NCBI GenBank assembly: GCA_947627045.1
Contig: CANQUM010000001.1
Coordinates: 1-64,000 of the forward strand
Length of the DNA stretch: 64,000 bases
Direction of reading: 5' to 3'
From: an uncultured Clostridia bacterium
GTDB lineage: Bacteria > Bacillota > Clostridia > Oscillospirales > Ruminococcaceae
In this document: positions 16,088 to 25,960 of the stretch, in pieces
Position numbering within the stretch: position 1 is the first letter of the stretch
Layout: each line of letters begins with the position of its first letter
Position numbers and translations under genes: made by a program
Notes under the pieces: generated by a model
The model's input: the letters and a program-made list of their open reading frames with translations, nothing else
Database searches by the model: none
What the model was told of the DNA's origin: nothing

Positions 16088-17512
16088 ATGAAAGTACTAT
16101 ATACAGCGAGCGAGGCTTTGCCGTTTGCGGCGTCGGGAGGATTAGCAGACGTAGCGGGTTCTTTACCTAGAGCGTTGAACGAAGCAGGCGACGACTGCCG
16201 AGTAGTTATGCCTAAATACGGAACTATAAAGCCGGAGCTTATGGATAAGCTGACATTTTTAACAAATTTTTCTGTACCTGTTGCATGGAGAAACCAGTAT
16301 TGCGGAGTTTTCACAGCGGAGGTAAACGGAGTAACATATTATCTTCTTGACAACGAATACTACTTTGCAAGAAACGGGTTATACGGTTTTTACGATGATG
16401 CGGAGAGATTTGTATTTTTCTCAAGGGCAGTACTTGAGCTGCTTCATCATATTGAATTCAAGCCTGATGTAATAAACGCAAACGACTGGCAGACGGCGTT
16501 AGTACCCGTATATTACGATATTTTTTATCGTTACCAGTCCGGGTTTGAGGATATAAAGACGGTATTTACGATTCATAACATACAATATCAGGGGCAATAC
16601 GGTTTAGAGCTTATCAACGATATAATGGGAATACCTTTATATCACACTGATTTGCTTGAATATGACGGTGATGTAAACTTTATGAAAGCGGCTATAGAGG
16701 TGTCTGACAGGGTAACAACTGTATCGCCGAGTTATGCGTGGGAGATTTTAGATTCGTGGTATGCACACGGAATGGACAGAGAGCTTGTCAACAAGCAGTA
16801 TAAGCTAAGCGGTATTTTAAATGGAATAGACGGAGAGATATACAATCCGAAGACGGACAAAGTCATACCAAAGAACTACGGTTTGAACGATATGTTCGGC
16901 AAGAAGGTATGCAAAAAGAGGCTTTGCGACGAAATGGGTATAAAGCCGGGCAGCGAGCCGATTATAGGAATAGTAACAAGGTTTGTATCTCATAAAGGTC
17001 TTGACCTTATAAAGTACGTTTTTGAAGACATTGTAAATCTCGGATATAAATTTGCAATACTCGGTTCAGGCGAGAAAATATACGAAGATTTTTTCACAGA
17101 GATGTCCTATCGTTATCCTGACAGAGTGGGAGTAAAGATAGGCTTTATTCCCGAGCTTTCAAAGAGGATCTATGCAGGGGCAGATATGTTTTTAATGCCG
17201 TCTCAGAGCGAGCCTTGCGGTTTGGCGCAGATGATTGCGCTTAGATACGGAACGATTCCGATAGTTAGGGAAACAGGAGGACTTCGAGACAGCATAACAG
17301 ATGCCGGCGAGGCGCACTTAGGTGAGATAAAAGGCAACGGCTTTACCTTCAAGACGTACAATGCACACGATATGTTAAACGCATGTGCAAGAGCGAGAGC
17401 ATTTTACGATAATAAAATGATTTGGGGACGGCTTGTTGTTCACGCAATGAAGGAGGATTTCAGCTGGAAGAAGTCAGCAGAAAGCTATCATGATTTATAT
17501 GAAAGTATATAA
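16088..17512 (+). CDS. glgA: Glycogen synthase GlgA
   Basis: 474 residues, normal for bacterial GT5 glycogen synthases. The N-terminal ADP-glucose-binding loop is SGGLADVAGSLPRAL (about residues 15-30). Other family stretches are NANDWQTALVPVY, FTIHNIQYQGQYG and the C-terminal SQSEPCGLAQMIALRYGTIPIVRETGGLRD. It extends alpha-1,4-glucan from ADP-glucose made by GlgC/GlgD. Start ATG 16088 follows GGGGGATAAGGA. It is separated from glgD by the inserted cassette and has its own promoter. Confidence 0.96.
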   Translation: MKVLYTASEALPFAASGGLADVAGSLPRALNEAGDDCRVVMPKYGTIKPELMDKLTFLTNFSVPVAWRNQYCGVFTAEVNGVTYYLLDNEYYFARNGLYGFYDDAERFVFFSRAVLELLHHIEFKPDVINANDWQTALVPVYYDIFYRYQSGFEDIKTVFTIHNIQYQGQYGLELINDIMGIPLYHTDLLEYDGDVNFMKAAIEVSDRVTTVSPSYAWEILDSWYAHGMDRELVNKQYKLSGILNGIDGEIYNPKTDKVIPKNYGLNDMFGKKVCKKRLCDEMGIKPGSEPIIGIVTRFVSHKGLDLIKYVFEDIVNLGYKFAILGSGEKIYEDFFTEMSYRYPDRVGVKIGFIPELSKRIYAGADMFLMPSQSEPCGLAQMIALRYGTIPIVRETGGLRDSITDAGEAHLGEIKGNGFTFKTYNAHDMLNACARARAFYDNKMIWGRLVVHAMKEDFSWKKSAESYHDLYESI

Positions 17513-17535
17513 ATCAGAATCAGGAGCGGTTATGT

Positions 17536-17657
17536 TGCCTATTATAAATTATATAAATGTGAAAGATAGCTAAACGGCAGGTTGTTAAAATTGCTATATT
17601 AAAAGCTTTGCTCTAATTATATTTCCAAAGGCAGTGGAGACCCCAGCGGTTCGCTGG
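17536..17657 (+). repeat. R-type repeat, long variant
   Basis: Starts TGCCTATTATAA, then AACGGCAGG, a shared tail TTAAAATTGCTATATTAAAAG, then TTTCCAAAGGC and the small hairpin CCAGCGGTTCGCTGG. The same ~110-bp series occurs at 30440-30596 before trpE. Confidence 0.65.
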
Positions 17658-17686
17658 TTGCAATTTGCTGAAACTTGTGTTATAAT
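17658..17686 (+). promoter_or_regulatory. Promoter of the secreted CHAP/FN3 protein gene
   Basis: TTGCAA (17658-17663) and TATAAT (17681-17686) are 17 bases apart; TGT before the -10 box makes it an extended -10. Confidence 0.65.
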
Positions 17687-17777
17687 GTAGAACAAAGGTA
17701 TTTTTCATAGACGCAGATAAACGAGACAAATGTGCTATGGAAACTTATGTGTAAGATGTGTTATGTAAGGAGAGAAT

Positions 17778-19685
17778 ATGAAAGGAATAAAAATCTGCAA
17801 GCGTTTTGCAGCATTTTGCATCACGCTTGCAATGATGGTTACGGCTTTAGCCGTACCGATCAGTACAAATGCTGCTACAGTACCTGTTACAGTAATGGTA
17901 TCGAAAGCAGGACAAGTAGTAGATTCAATGACTTTCAATGGAGTAACAGTAAAGGCTATATACATACCCAGAAACGACAGCAATGCTTCAGAGATGTGGG
18001 ATGATCCCGTATACTGCTGTGCGGCTTTGGTTTCAAAATTTTATAAAGCGGTTTACGGATGCACAGTGTATAATCTATGGCCGGGCAGCACACCGCTCAG
18101 TGATGTGGGATATTTTACTAAGGTAAAAACGCCTCAGGTCGGCGACATATACGGAAACTCAAGCCACTGGGCAATCGTAAAGCAGATAAACGGTACAGAG
18201 GTTGTACTTTTCGAGCAGAACTGGACGTGGTATGACAGTAATGGCTGTTATGCAAAGTATAACAGAACGGTTGATTTGAGCAATCTTGAGTCAGACGTAA
18301 ACTTTTTCAGATACAGCGGAGCATTCAAATATACAAAGCCTGTTTTAACGACTGCGTTTGCAACGCTTGAAAATTTATCAAAGCCATTTTCGTGGACGGC
18401 AAGTTCAGACGCTGTAAGTTCCACTTTAAATATATACGAATATAATGCTAATGGTACATACAACGAAAACAATTTAATTTCGTCTACAACTAATATTGTA
18501 GGGGGTTCTACTTCTGTAACGCTACCTATGGGACACTATGCGGCACAGGTTTTGAATTACAGTTCGTCGAACGAGATTTCCGAAAGTGATATAAAGGAAT
18601 TTTACGTTGTCGGCGAACCGCTTGCTACAGATGTTCAGATAAAAGATTTGATGACGGTAGTTGCGGGAAAGACTAAGAATATTTCGAGAAAGATGCTTCC
18701 TGCTAACACGAATGATGTACTTACCTGGACGTCTAGTAATAATTCTGTAGCCAGTGTTTCAAACAGCGGAGTTGTAACCGGAGTGAGCGCAGGAACAGCC
18801 ACGATAACCGCAAAGGCAGTAAGCGGAGTAAAGGATACCTGTACTGTAACGGTTAAGCCGGGAACGGTGGCTAATTTAAAGGCGTCGGGAAGCAGTAAGA
18901 AATCTATAACTCTTAATTGGGATTCAGTATCTAATGTTACAGGTTACAGAGTCTTCAGATACGATAAGGCAAAGAAGAAGTATGTAAAGATTTCAGATTT
19001 AAAGTCAAATTCTTATAAGGTATGGGGTCTTAATAAAGCCTCAGCTTATAAGTTCAAGGTAAGAGCATATAAGAATTCAAACAAAAAAAGTTATGTAGGA
19101 AAATATTCTTCAGTTCTTAGTGCATTTACCAGACCGGATAAGCCCAAATATCTGACGGCATATCAGAAAGGATCCGAAACGACAGTAAAGCTGTCGTGGA
19201 CAAGCACAAAGGGTGCAAAAGGTTATGCGGTGTACGCGAGTGAAGACGGCGGATCATTTGTTAAGATCAAAACGGTGTCTGGAAAAAAGCACTCAGCGAC
19301 GCTGAAAAATCTAAAAAGAGGTACTTCATATACCTTCAAGTTAAAAGCAATAAAGAAAATCTCAGGTGTCGACATATACAGCGGAGCATCTAATAAAGCA
19401 TACGCTGTAACAAAACCTGCAAAGGTAAAGGGTGTTGTTGCTGAGAGAATTTCTGATGGAAGTGTTGCCTTATCGTGGAAGCCTGTCAACGGTGCGGCAA
19501 AGTATCAGATTTATATGAAATCGGGCAGTAGTTATATTAGAGTTAAATCGGTGTCTGCGTCTAAGGTTAAGACAAAGATAAATAACCTATATGACAACAA
19601 AAAGCATACGTTTAAAGTCAGAGCGTATAAATTAAACGGCGGATATAAGTATTTTGGTAAGTTTTCTGACGAAGTTAAAGCTTAA
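17778..19685 (+). CDS. Secreted CHAP-like amidase with BIG2 and three fibronectin type III domains
   Basis: 635 residues. A signal peptide spans residues 1-33 (cut likely after STNA). Residues ~45-160 look like a CHAP-type papain-fold amidase: Cys in YCCAALVSK, His in SSHWAIV and Asn/Gln in FEQNW. A BIG2 Ig-like domain follows (about 290-360; LTWTSSNNSVASVSNSG), then three FN3-like repeats with SWxxVxGAxxY patterns to the end. I see no sortase motif or membrane anchor. It could trim peptidoglycan or bind a surface or glycan substrate; the catalytic residues are inferred from pattern only. A two-way terminator follows. Confidence 0.75.
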   Translation: MKGIKICKRFAAFCITLAMMVTALAVPISTNAATVPVTVMVSKAGQVVDSMTFNGVTVKAIYIPRNDSNASEMWDDPVYCCAALVSKFYKAVYGCTVYNLWPGSTPLSDVGYFTKVKTPQVGDIYGNSSHWAIVKQINGTEVVLFEQNWTWYDSNGCYAKYNRTVDLSNLESDVNFFRYSGAFKYTKPVLTTAFATLENLSKPFSWTASSDAVSSTLNIYEYNANGTYNENNLISSTTNIVGGSTSVTLPMGHYAAQVLNYSSSNEISESDIKEFYVVGEPLATDVQIKDLMTVVAGKTKNISRKMLPANTNDVLTWTSSNNSVASVSNSGVVTGVSAGTATITAKAVSGVKDTCTVTVKPGTVANLKASGSSKKSITLNWDSVSNVTGYRVFRYDKAKKKYVKISDLKSNSYKVWGLNKASAYKFKVRAYKNSNKKSYVGKYSSVLSAFTRPDKPKYLTAYQKGSETTVKLSWTSTKGAKGYAVYASEDGGSFVKIKTVSGKKHSATLKNLKRGTSYTFKLKAIKKISGVDIYSGASNKAYAVTKPAKVKGVVAERISDGSVALSWKPVNGAAKYQIYMKSGSSYIRVKSVSASKVKTKINNLYDNKKHTFKVRAYKLNGGYKYFGKFSDEVKA

Positions 19686-19704
19686 TTTAATTATATAAAA
19701 GCTA

Positions 19705-19734
19705 AAGCCAACAGAGATTTCTGTTGGCTTTTTT
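19705..19734. terminator. Two-way terminator between convergent genes
   Basis: Perfect 11-bp arms AAGCCAACAGA (19705-19715) and TCTGTTGGCTT (19720-19730) with a GATT loop. A T run follows on the plus strand and weaker A-rich sequence lies on the other side, so it can serve both the FN3 protein gene and ispE. Confidence 0.88.
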
Positions 19735-19772
19735 GCATATGTATTTTTTTAATTGTAGAGTATTACTTCTAA

Positions 19773-20642
19773 TTATCTATTTACCGGTCGGCAGATTTTG
19801 CAGAAGAACTGCTCGCCGAAATTTTCAGCACACTGATGTGCTTTCCTTTCATTATCAAATATCCCGAAAACTGCCGAACCGCTGCCTGTCATAACAGAGC
19901 CGAGTGCGCCTGATTTTATCATTTCCCATTTTATTTCATCAATTATGCTTTCGTTTGTTACATCTTCGAGTGAATTTGAAAGCGTTTTTGAAATCGCTGA
20001 AAGATCGCCTGAATTTAATGAGGTCATAAATTTATCAAAATCTGAAAGTTTAGGATTTTTAAGCTCATCAAACCTTTTGTAAGAAAGTGGCGTTGAAATT
20101 GAAATATCAGGCTTTACTACAAGAATTTCGCAGTCCGGCAGCGATTTTAGAGGGGTTATTTTTTCGCCTATACCCTCGCAAAGTGCCGTGCCGCCCACAA
20201 TGCAAAACGGAATATCTGCTCCGACTGAAGCACCGATTTTGCAAAGCTCGTCAGCTGACAGAGTATTACCGCACAGCTTATTAAGCCCGACAATTACTGC
20301 TGCTCCGTCTGCACTTCCTCCTGCAAGACCTGCACCGCTGGGTATGTGTTTTTCAATATGTATAGCTATGCTGTCAAAGGGCATTTCACCAAAAGTCTTA
20401 CTAAAGGCACGGCAAGCCTTATAAGCAATGTTGCTTTCATCGGTTGGAATGTCAGGATTTGTGCAGATAATTGATATGTCAGGAAGTTTTGATTGTTTTC
20501 CTTCAACAGAAAGAGTTACATAATCAAAAATTGATATTGTCTGCATTACAGAGCGAAGATTGTGGTAGCCGTCATCTCGTTTGCCTAAAATATCAAGTAT
20601 GAGATTTATCTTTGCAGGAGCATTAAGCGTAATACTTTGCAT
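19773..20642 (-). CDS. ispE: 4-diphosphocytidyl-2-C-methyl-D-erythritol kinase IspE
   Basis: 289 residues. A GHMP kinase of the MEP isoprenoid pathway. It has APAKINLILDI near the N-terminus, the ATP-binding loop IPSGAGLAGGSADGAA and C-terminal MTGSGSAVFGIF. It phosphorylates the 2-hydroxyl of CDP-methylerythritol. Two further MEP genes (dxr, ispG) lie at the right end of the window. It directly abuts the aminotransferase stop codon with an AAGGAGAA ribosome site, so lrp-aminotransferase-ispE form one operon. Confidence 0.95.
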   Translation of the reverse strand: MQSITLNAPAKINLILDILGKRDDGYHNLRSVMQTISIFDYVTLSVEGKQSKLPDISIICTNPDIPTDESNIAYKACRAFSKTFGEMPFDSIAIHIEKHIPSGAGLAGGSADGAAVIVGLNKLCGNTLSADELCKIGASVGADIPFCIVGGTALCEGIGEKITPLKSLPDCEILVVKPDISISTPLSYKRFDELKNPKLSDFDKFMTSLNSGDLSAISKTLSNSLEDVTNESIIDEIKWEMIKSGALGSVMTGSGSAVFGIFDNERKAHQCAENFGEQFFCKICRPVNR

Positions 20643-21821
20643 CTAACCGTTCTCCTTGATTTCTAGAGCGAACTCGCCTATTTTTCTGATAGCTTTCTTT
20701 AAATGTTCAAGAGAATAAGCATAAGAAACCCTTATAAAGCCCTCTCCGCACTCGCCGAAAGCATCACCCGGAACAACGGCTACATTCTTGGTATATAAGA
20801 GTTTCTCGCAGAACTCCTGACTGGAAAGCCCTGTTGATTTTATGCAGGGGAATACATAGAATGCTCCCTCAGGTTCAAAGCAGTCAAGACCAATTTCGTT
20901 AAAACCGTGAACGCAGAAACGCCGTCTCATATTATATTCATCGACCATCATATCAATATCGCTTCTGCAGTTTTTAAGTGCTTCTATTGCAGCATATTGG
21001 CTGACAGTGGGCGACGACATAATTCCGTACTGGTGAATTTTAAGTATCTGACTGACCAGCTCTTTAGGTGCGCACAAAAATCCGAGACGCCAGCCTGTCA
21101 TAGCAAACGCTTTTGAAAATCCGTTTATAAGTATAGTTCTTTCTCTCATACTGTCGAATTCAACTATGGAGCAGTGCTTTCTGCCGTAGGTAAGCTCTGA
21201 GTAAATCTCGTCAGACAAAACAATAATATTCGTATCTCTCAAAACTTCGGCAATAGGTGCTAAATCCTCTTTTGTCATTATAGCGCCAGTTGGGTTGTTG
21301 GGGAAGGGAAGTATAAGAGCTTTTGTTTTTTCAGTTATCTTTTCTTTAAGAGCCTTTGCTGTCAGTTTGAAATCGTCTTCAGCTTTTGTTTCTACAACAA
21401 CGGGAATTCCGCCTGAAAGCTCAACAATCGGTTTGTAGCAGACAAAGCAAGGTTCGACGATTAAAACTTCATCTCCCGGCTCAACGATAGCACGAATAGA
21501 AAGGTCTATAGCCTCCGAGCCGCCGACTGTAACGATTATCTCATCATCGGGGGAGTATTCGGTTTTTGCATAGTCTTTAACATATTCTGAAATAGATTGT
21601 CTGAGATTGTAGAGACCCGAATTTGCGGTATAGAAAGTCTTGCCGTGCTCTAAAGCGGTAATTGCCGCACGTCTTATAGGCCAAGGCGTCTGAAAGTTTG
21701 GTTCACCTACGCCGAGAGCTATGACGTTTTCCATAGTTTGTGCAAGGTCGAAAAACTTTCTTATTCCGGAGGGCTTCATTTCTCTGGTTTTTTTATTAAT
21801 TATTTTGCTGTAGTCTATCAT
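20643..21821 (-). CDS. Class I/II PLP-dependent aminotransferase
   Basis: 392 residues. The fold-type I pattern is clear: GVGEPNFQTP near the N-terminus, FPNNPTGAIM, DEIYSELTYG, the PLP lysine in NGFSKAFAMTGWRLG and C-terminal Arg in GFIRVSYAYS. It resembles the aspartate/aromatic (PatA/AraT-like) group, but the amino acid used cannot be read from sequence. Its ATG overlaps the stop codon of the Lrp-like gene by 4 bases, so the regulator probably controls it, perhaps in response to its substrate or product. Confidence 0.9.
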   Translation of the reverse strand: MIDYSKIINKKTREMKPSGIRKFFDLAQTMENVIALGVGEPNFQTPWPIRRAAITALEHGKTFYTANSGLYNLRQSISEYVKDYAKTEYSPDDEIIVTVGGSEAIDLSIRAIVEPGDEVLIVEPCFVCYKPIVELSGGIPVVVETKAEDDFKLTAKALKEKITEKTKALILPFPNNPTGAIMTKEDLAPIAEVLRDTNIIVLSDEIYSELTYGRKHCSIVEFDSMRERTILINGFSKAFAMTGWRLGFLCAPKELVSQILKIHQYGIMSSPTVSQYAAIEALKNCRSDIDMMVDEYNMRRRFCVHGFNEIGLDCFEPEGAFYVFPCIKSTGLSSQEFCEKLLYTKNVAVVPGDAFGECGEGFIRVSYAYSLEHLKKAIRKIGEFALEIKENG

Positions 21822-22303
21822 GGGGAAACTAATCCTCTTTCATCTATAATTTTGTCGGAAAGGTCGATTCCGTTGTCTTTGTATTTCTTAAGCACAAAAT
21901 GTGTTGCGGTAGATAAAACGCCCTCAAGAGGAGCTAGCCTTTGAGCAACAAAAAGTGAAATATCCATAAGGTTTGAACCTTTTATTGTGATGCCGAGATC
22001 ATATCCTCCGGACATAAGCCATACATTCTCTACCTCGTCATACTGACTGACTGTTCTTGCAATTTCATCGAAGCCGCTTTGCGCTTTAGGAGAAACCTTA
22101 AGTTCAATATAAGCTGTTACCATATCTCCGCAGTCGGCAGACGCCTGTTCGTTTATAACGGTGTTATAGCCTTTGATGATTCCGTCGTTTTCGAGCTTTT
22201 CTATTCTTTCTGCGACCTCCTGTTCAGAGATACCGAGCATAACGCCGAGCTCTGAATTTGAAAGCCGTGCATTCTTTTTAAGAAGTTTGAGCAAAGAATC
22301 CAT
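21818..22303 (-). CDS. Lrp/AsnC-family transcriptional regulator
   Basis: 161 residues. An N-terminal winged helix (MDSLLKLLKKNARLSNSELGVMLGISEQEVAERIEKLENDGII) is followed by an alpha/beta ligand-binding domain of the RAM type (VTAYIELKVSP ... VWLMSGGYDLGITIKG). Such proteins sense amino acids and often regulate the adjacent gene. AGGAGG precedes the start. It is first in an operon with the aminotransferase and ispE under a near-consensus promoter. Confidence 0.92.
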   Translation of the reverse strand: MDSLLKLLKKNARLSNSELGVMLGISEQEVAERIEKLENDGIIKGYNTVINEQASADCGDMVTAYIELKVSPKAQSGFDEIARTVSQYDEVENVWLMSGGYDLGITIKGSNLMDISLFVAQRLAPLEGVLSTATHFVLKKYKDNGIDLSDKIIDERGLVSP

Positions 22304-22333
22304 ATTGTGTGCCTCCTATTAGATATTAAAGAT

Positions 22334-22362
22334 ATTATACTATTTATATGAGATTATGTCAA
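22334..22362 (-). promoter_or_regulatory. Promoter of the lrp-aminotransferase-ispE operon
   Basis: On the minus strand, TTGACA (22362-22357) and TATAAT (22339-22334) are consensus boxes with a 17-base spacer. Confidence 0.85.
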
Positions 22363-22390
22363 TTAAAAGTAAGCGGCATGAAATATAGAT

Positions 22391-22422
22391 GAGAAAAACA
22401 CCGCAGAAATAATTCTGCGGTG
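22391..22422 (-). terminator. Terminator of the trp operon
   Basis: 10-bp perfect arms CACCGCAGAA (22399-22408) and TTCTGCGGTG (22413-22422); read on the minus strand the hairpin is followed by TTTTTCTC. It lies 79 bases after the methyltransferase stop. Confidence 0.92.
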
Positions 22423-22500
22423 CCAAAAGAAATGTTGTTTAACAAAAATAGTCTAAGCAATAATATATTACAATACAATTTATCATTTGTCAAGTAAAAT

Positions 22501-23289
22501 CTAAATTATCTTAAAAACATCAAGAATATGATTACTTGCCCCGACCAGATCAGGACGTTCGCAGATTGACAGATGATAGCGAAAATAAATTTCAAAGGTT
22601 TTATCGTCCATATTATCAATTATGTCAGGAAGATAATGAGCCGCCATATCTGTTCCTATGAAATGCAAACGCTCAACGTCAAATCTCTCCATCAGACTGT
22701 CAATATCTGATTTTGTATATAGCTCGAAAATGTCTTTAGGATATGAATGTGTTTTAAAGGTGTCAGGATCTAACATTTTGCTGTCTATTAAATAATTTAT
22801 ATAACCTTTAACAAAACCAAACTGCAAAATTGACGCATCCGCAGAGCAGTAGGCAGAAAATATAATACCGCCTTTTTTTGTAACACGAATTGCCTCTGAC
22901 AGTGCGGAAATCTTATCATTCAGTTTGAAAAGATGATACATAGGACCTAGTAAGAGAGTAATGTCATAAGTACCTGATGAAAAGTCAGACAAATCGGTTG
23001 CATTTGCCTGAGTAATTGTTACTTTCTCACTGGTTTCAGTATTATTATTAAATAACTCAATATTACAGGGCATCAGATCAACAGCGTCGACCTCATATCC
23101 AAGACGTGCAAAATAATGAGAATATCGTCCTGTGCCTGCACCTATCTCAAAAATTTTCATTCCGCTTTTGAGATATTTTTTTATATACTCAACTGTCGTC
23201 AGAAATTCAATGCTGCCGTGCCTTGAACTCAATCGGGAGTTTTCATCATAAGTGTTGTAATAGGATTCTAAAACTTTAAAGGTATCCAT
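22501..23289 (-). CDS. Class I SAM-dependent methyltransferase at the end of the trp operon
   Basis: 262 residues. Motif I is IFEIGAGTGRYSHYFARLGY, then VDAVDLMP (acidic strand end) and DITLLLGPMYHL (motif IV). It belongs to the Methyltransf_11/25 type of small-molecule or protein methyltransferases. It starts 2 bases after the trpA stop, so it is transcribed with the trp genes. The substrate is unknown; a link to tryptophan metabolism is suggested by position only. The operon terminator follows. Confidence 0.85.
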   Translation of the reverse strand: MDTFKVLESYYNTYDENSRLSSRHGSIEFLTTVEYIKKYLKSGMKIFEIGAGTGRYSHYFARLGYEVDAVDLMPCNIELFNNNTETSEKVTITQANATDLSDFSSGTYDITLLLGPMYHLFKLNDKISALSEAIRVTKKGGIIFSAYCSADASILQFGFVKGYINYLIDSKMLDPDTFKTHSYPKDIFELYTKSDIDSLMERFDVERLHFIGTDMAAHYLPDIIDNMDDKTFEIYFRYHLSICERPDLVGASNHILDVFKII

Positions 23290-23291
23290 AA

Positions 23292-24083
23292 TTACATTGC
23301 CTCTTTAAGACTTTTTACAAATTCTCCTACCTTATCTACACTCTCTTTACCATATTCTGCAATTATGTTTACAATAGCGCTTCCTACGATAACTCCGTCG
23401 CAGTACTTTGACATCTTTTTTGCCTGTTCGGGATTTGATATACCAAAGCCTACACAAGCGGGGCAGGAGGCAGATGAATTGATAAGCGAGAAAAACTCGT
23501 CAAAGTTTGTTGTGAACTTTGAACGTGTTCCTGTAACGCCTACAGATGAAACGCAGTAGAGAAAGCCCTTGCTCTGTGAAGCAATAGTTTTGACTCTGTC
23601 GTGAGAGGTCGGTGCAACAAGGTTTATATTGTAAACTCCATACTCATTGGATAGGTCTTCTACTTCTTTTCGCTCCTCAAACGGCAGGTCAGGGATTATA
23701 ACGCCGTCTATACCACTTGCTTTACAGTTTGTAAAGAATTTCTCCGTGCCGTATTTAAACACGGTGTTTATGTACATCATCAAAAGCAAAGGAGCGTCGG
23801 TTTCTTTTCTAAGTTCGCTCACTATACTGAATATTTGGTCTAGGTTAGTTCCGTTGTTCAAAGAGCGCAGGGACGCTTTCTGTATGGTAGGTCCCTCAGC
23901 GATAGGGTCTGAGAATGGAACGCCAAGCTCAATTATATCTGCTCCGCATTCCAGCTTTTTAAGCACCAGCTTTTTTGTGGTTTCAATGTCCGGATCGCCC
24001 GCTGTAACAAAGGTTATAAGAGCTTTTTCACCTTCGGATTTCAGTTTTTCAAAGCAAGCGTCTATTCGATTTTTATTCTTCAA
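23292..24083 (-). CDS. trpA: Tryptophan synthase alpha chain
   Basis: 263 residues. It has [11 protein letters not shown] near the N-terminus, [18 protein letters not shown] (with the catalytic Glu/Asp region), [11 protein letters not shown] and [11 protein letters not shown]. It cleaves indole-3-glycerol phosphate to indole, which is channelled to TrpB. Its start overlaps the end of trpB by 11 bases. Confidence 0.97.
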   Translation of the reverse strand: MKNKNRIDACFEKLKSEGEKALITFVTAGDPDIETTKKLVLKKLECGADIIELGVPFSDPIAEGPTIQKASLRSLNNGTNLDQIFSIVSELRKETDAPLLLMMYINTVFKYGTEKFFTNCKASGIDGVIIPDLPFEERKEVEDLSNEYGVYNINLVAPTSHDRVKTIASQSKGFLYCVSSVGVTGTRSKFTTNFDEFFSLINSSASCPACVGFGISNPEQAKKMSKYCDGVIVGSAIVNIIAEYGKESVDKVGEFVKSLKEAM

Positions 24084-25269
24084 CTAAATCAACTCCTCTG
24101 TATCGTGCAATTGAATAAACATCCTTGTCGCCCCGACCAGAGAGGTTTATGACAAGTATGCTGTTTTTTGGCATAGTAGGGGCAATTTTAAGAGCCGCTG
24201 CAACAGCATGGGCAGATTCAATGGCAGGAATTATTCCCTCTGTTTTTGAGAGATACTCAAAGGCACATACAGCCTCCTCATCGGTTATGTCTACATATTC
24301 CGCTCTGCCGATAGAATTGAGATAAGCGTGTTCAGGACCTATTCCGGGATAGTCAAGCCCTGCCGAGATAGAGTAAACAGGGTCAATCTGACCGTATTCA
24401 TTTTGGAGAAACAGCGACTTCATACCGTGAAAAATTCCGAGTGAGCCTTTTGTTATGGTAGCTGCGTGCTCAGGGGTATCAACACCCCTTCCTGCTGCCT
24501 CAGCACCTACTAAGCGAACGCTCTTGTCATCTATGAAGTCATAGAAAGCGCCCATAGCATTAGAACCGCCGCCTACACAGGCAACAACGCAGTCTGGGAG
24601 CTTGCCCTCTGTTTCTTTAAGCTGAGACTTTATCTCCTCGCCGATAATTTTCTGAAAATCTCTTACCATTTCGGGGTAGGGGTGAGGCCCCATGACCGAG
24701 CCTATGCAGTAGAATGTGGTTTCAATGTTAGTACACCAGTCACGCATTGCCTCGTTGATAGCGTCTTTGAGAGTAGAAGTTCCGCTTGAAACGCCCGTTA
24801 CCTTTGCTCCAAGCAGGTTCATTCTATACACATTCAGCGACTGACGTTTCATATCCTCTGCACCCATATAAACCTCGCACTCAAGACCAAACAAAGCACA
24901 AGCCGTAGCAGTAGCAACGCCGTGCTGACCTGCTCCCGTTTCAGCGATAATTCTTTTCTTGCCCATTTTCTTGGCAAGAAGAATCTGTCCTAGCACATTG
25001 TTTATCTTGTGCGAACCTGTGTGGTTTAGGTCTTCACGCTTGATGTATATTTTTGCTCCGTTCAGGTTTTTTGTCATTTTTTCTGCATAGTATAAAAGAG
25101 ACGGTCTGCCGGCATATTCCTTATAAAGATTTGTCAGCTCGCGCTTGAAGTTTTCATCGTTCTTGTATTTATTGTATGCCTCTTCAAGCTCTAAAACGGC
25201 GTTCATAACCGTTTCGGGAACATACTGACCGCCGAATTCTCCATAGCGGCCTTTGTTAAAATCAGTCAT
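24073..25269 (-). CDS. trpB: Tryptophan synthase beta chain
   Basis: 398 residues. The PLP lysine is in [18 protein letters not shown], the phosphate-binding loop is [10 protein letters not shown], and [15 protein letters not shown] marks the N-terminus. It condenses indole with serine. I chose ATG 25269, where GGGAGG is well spaced; the frame continues to TTG 25284. Between trpF and trpB are 79 bases with a degenerate R-type repeat. Confidence 0.97.
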   Translation of the reverse strand: MTDFNKGRYGEFGGQYVPETVMNAVLELEEAYNKYKNDENFKRELTNLYKEYAGRPSLLYYAEKMTKNLNGAKIYIKREDLNHTGSHKINNVLGQILLAKKMGKKRIIAETGAGQHGVATATACALFGLECEVYMGAEDMKRQSLNVYRMNLLGAKVTGVSSGTSTLKDAINEAMRDWCTNIETTFYCIGSVMGPHPYPEMVRDFQKIIGEEIKSQLKETEGKLPDCVVACVGGGSNAMGAFYDFIDDKSVRLVGAEAAGRGVDTPEHAATITKGSLGIFHGMKSLFLQNEYGQIDPVYSISAGLDYPGIGPEHAYLNSIGRAEYVDITDEEAVCAFEYLSKTEGIIPAIESAHAVAAALKIAPTMPKNSILVINLSGRGDKDVYSIARYRGVDLVEE

Positions 25270-25348
25270 ATATTTACCTCCCAAGTTAAATTAATTTTTT
25301 AACCTACTGCCAGTTGCCGAAGGCAAGAGGCAAAACGGCTGGACGCCG

Positions 25349-25960
25349 TTAATTTCTTGCTTTTTTGATAATTGTTCTGATTTTTTCTTTGTCCTTTTTT
25401 TTGTCAGTTTCAACAGAGCTTGAAACGTCAATGCCAAAAGGTCTGACTGTTTCGATTGCTTCTCTGATATTATCAGACGAAATTCCTCCTGCGAGAAAAA
25501 ACGGTTTCGTGATTTCAGTGCTTTTTATAATTTCCCAGTTTCCGACTACACCTGTTCCGCCGACTGAGTTTTTAGAAAAGCTGTCGATAAGCAGTTTATC
25601 GGCACAGCTTTGACACGCATTACTTATTTCATTAGGCGACTGCGGTCTTATAGCTTTCCAGATTTCGCAATCGGTATGCTTTTTGAGGGTTCTGATAAAA
25701 TCGTTGTCTTCATCGCCGTGAAGCTGAATTACACCGAGATATTTTGAAAACGGTATAATTGTTTCTACTGTTTCGTTTACAAATACCCCTACAGGAGTTA
25801 TTTTGTCTGATAATCTGCTTGTAAGCTGAGCAAGCAAATCAAAACTAATATGCCTCCAGAACTGCTCGGAGAGTATAAATCCTGCATAGTCAGGCAGGAA
25901 CTCATTGACATATGATATATCCTCACTGCGTCTTAATCCGCATATTTTCAGTTTGGTCAT
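25349..25960 (-). CDS. trpF: Phosphoribosylanthranilate isomerase
   Basis: 203 residues. It has KICGLRRSEDI near the N-terminus, VIQLHGDEDN, LLIDSF, GTGVVGNWEII and PFFLAGGISSDNI ... GIDVSSSVE at the C-terminus, all typical of TrpF. It isomerises N-(5-phosphoribosyl)anthranilate. Its ATG overlaps the trpC stop by 4 bases. A small GC-rich inverted repeat abuts its stop codon. Confidence 0.96.
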   Translation of the reverse strand: MTKLKICGLRRSEDISYVNEFLPDYAGFILSEQFWRHISFDLLAQLTSRLSDKITPVGVFVNETVETIIPFSKYLGVIQLHGDEDNDFIRTLKKHTDCEIWKAIRPQSPNEISNACQSCADKLLIDSFSKNSVGGTGVVGNWEIIKSTEITKPFFLAGGISSDNIREAIETVRPFGIDVSSSVETDKKKDKEKIRTIIKKARN

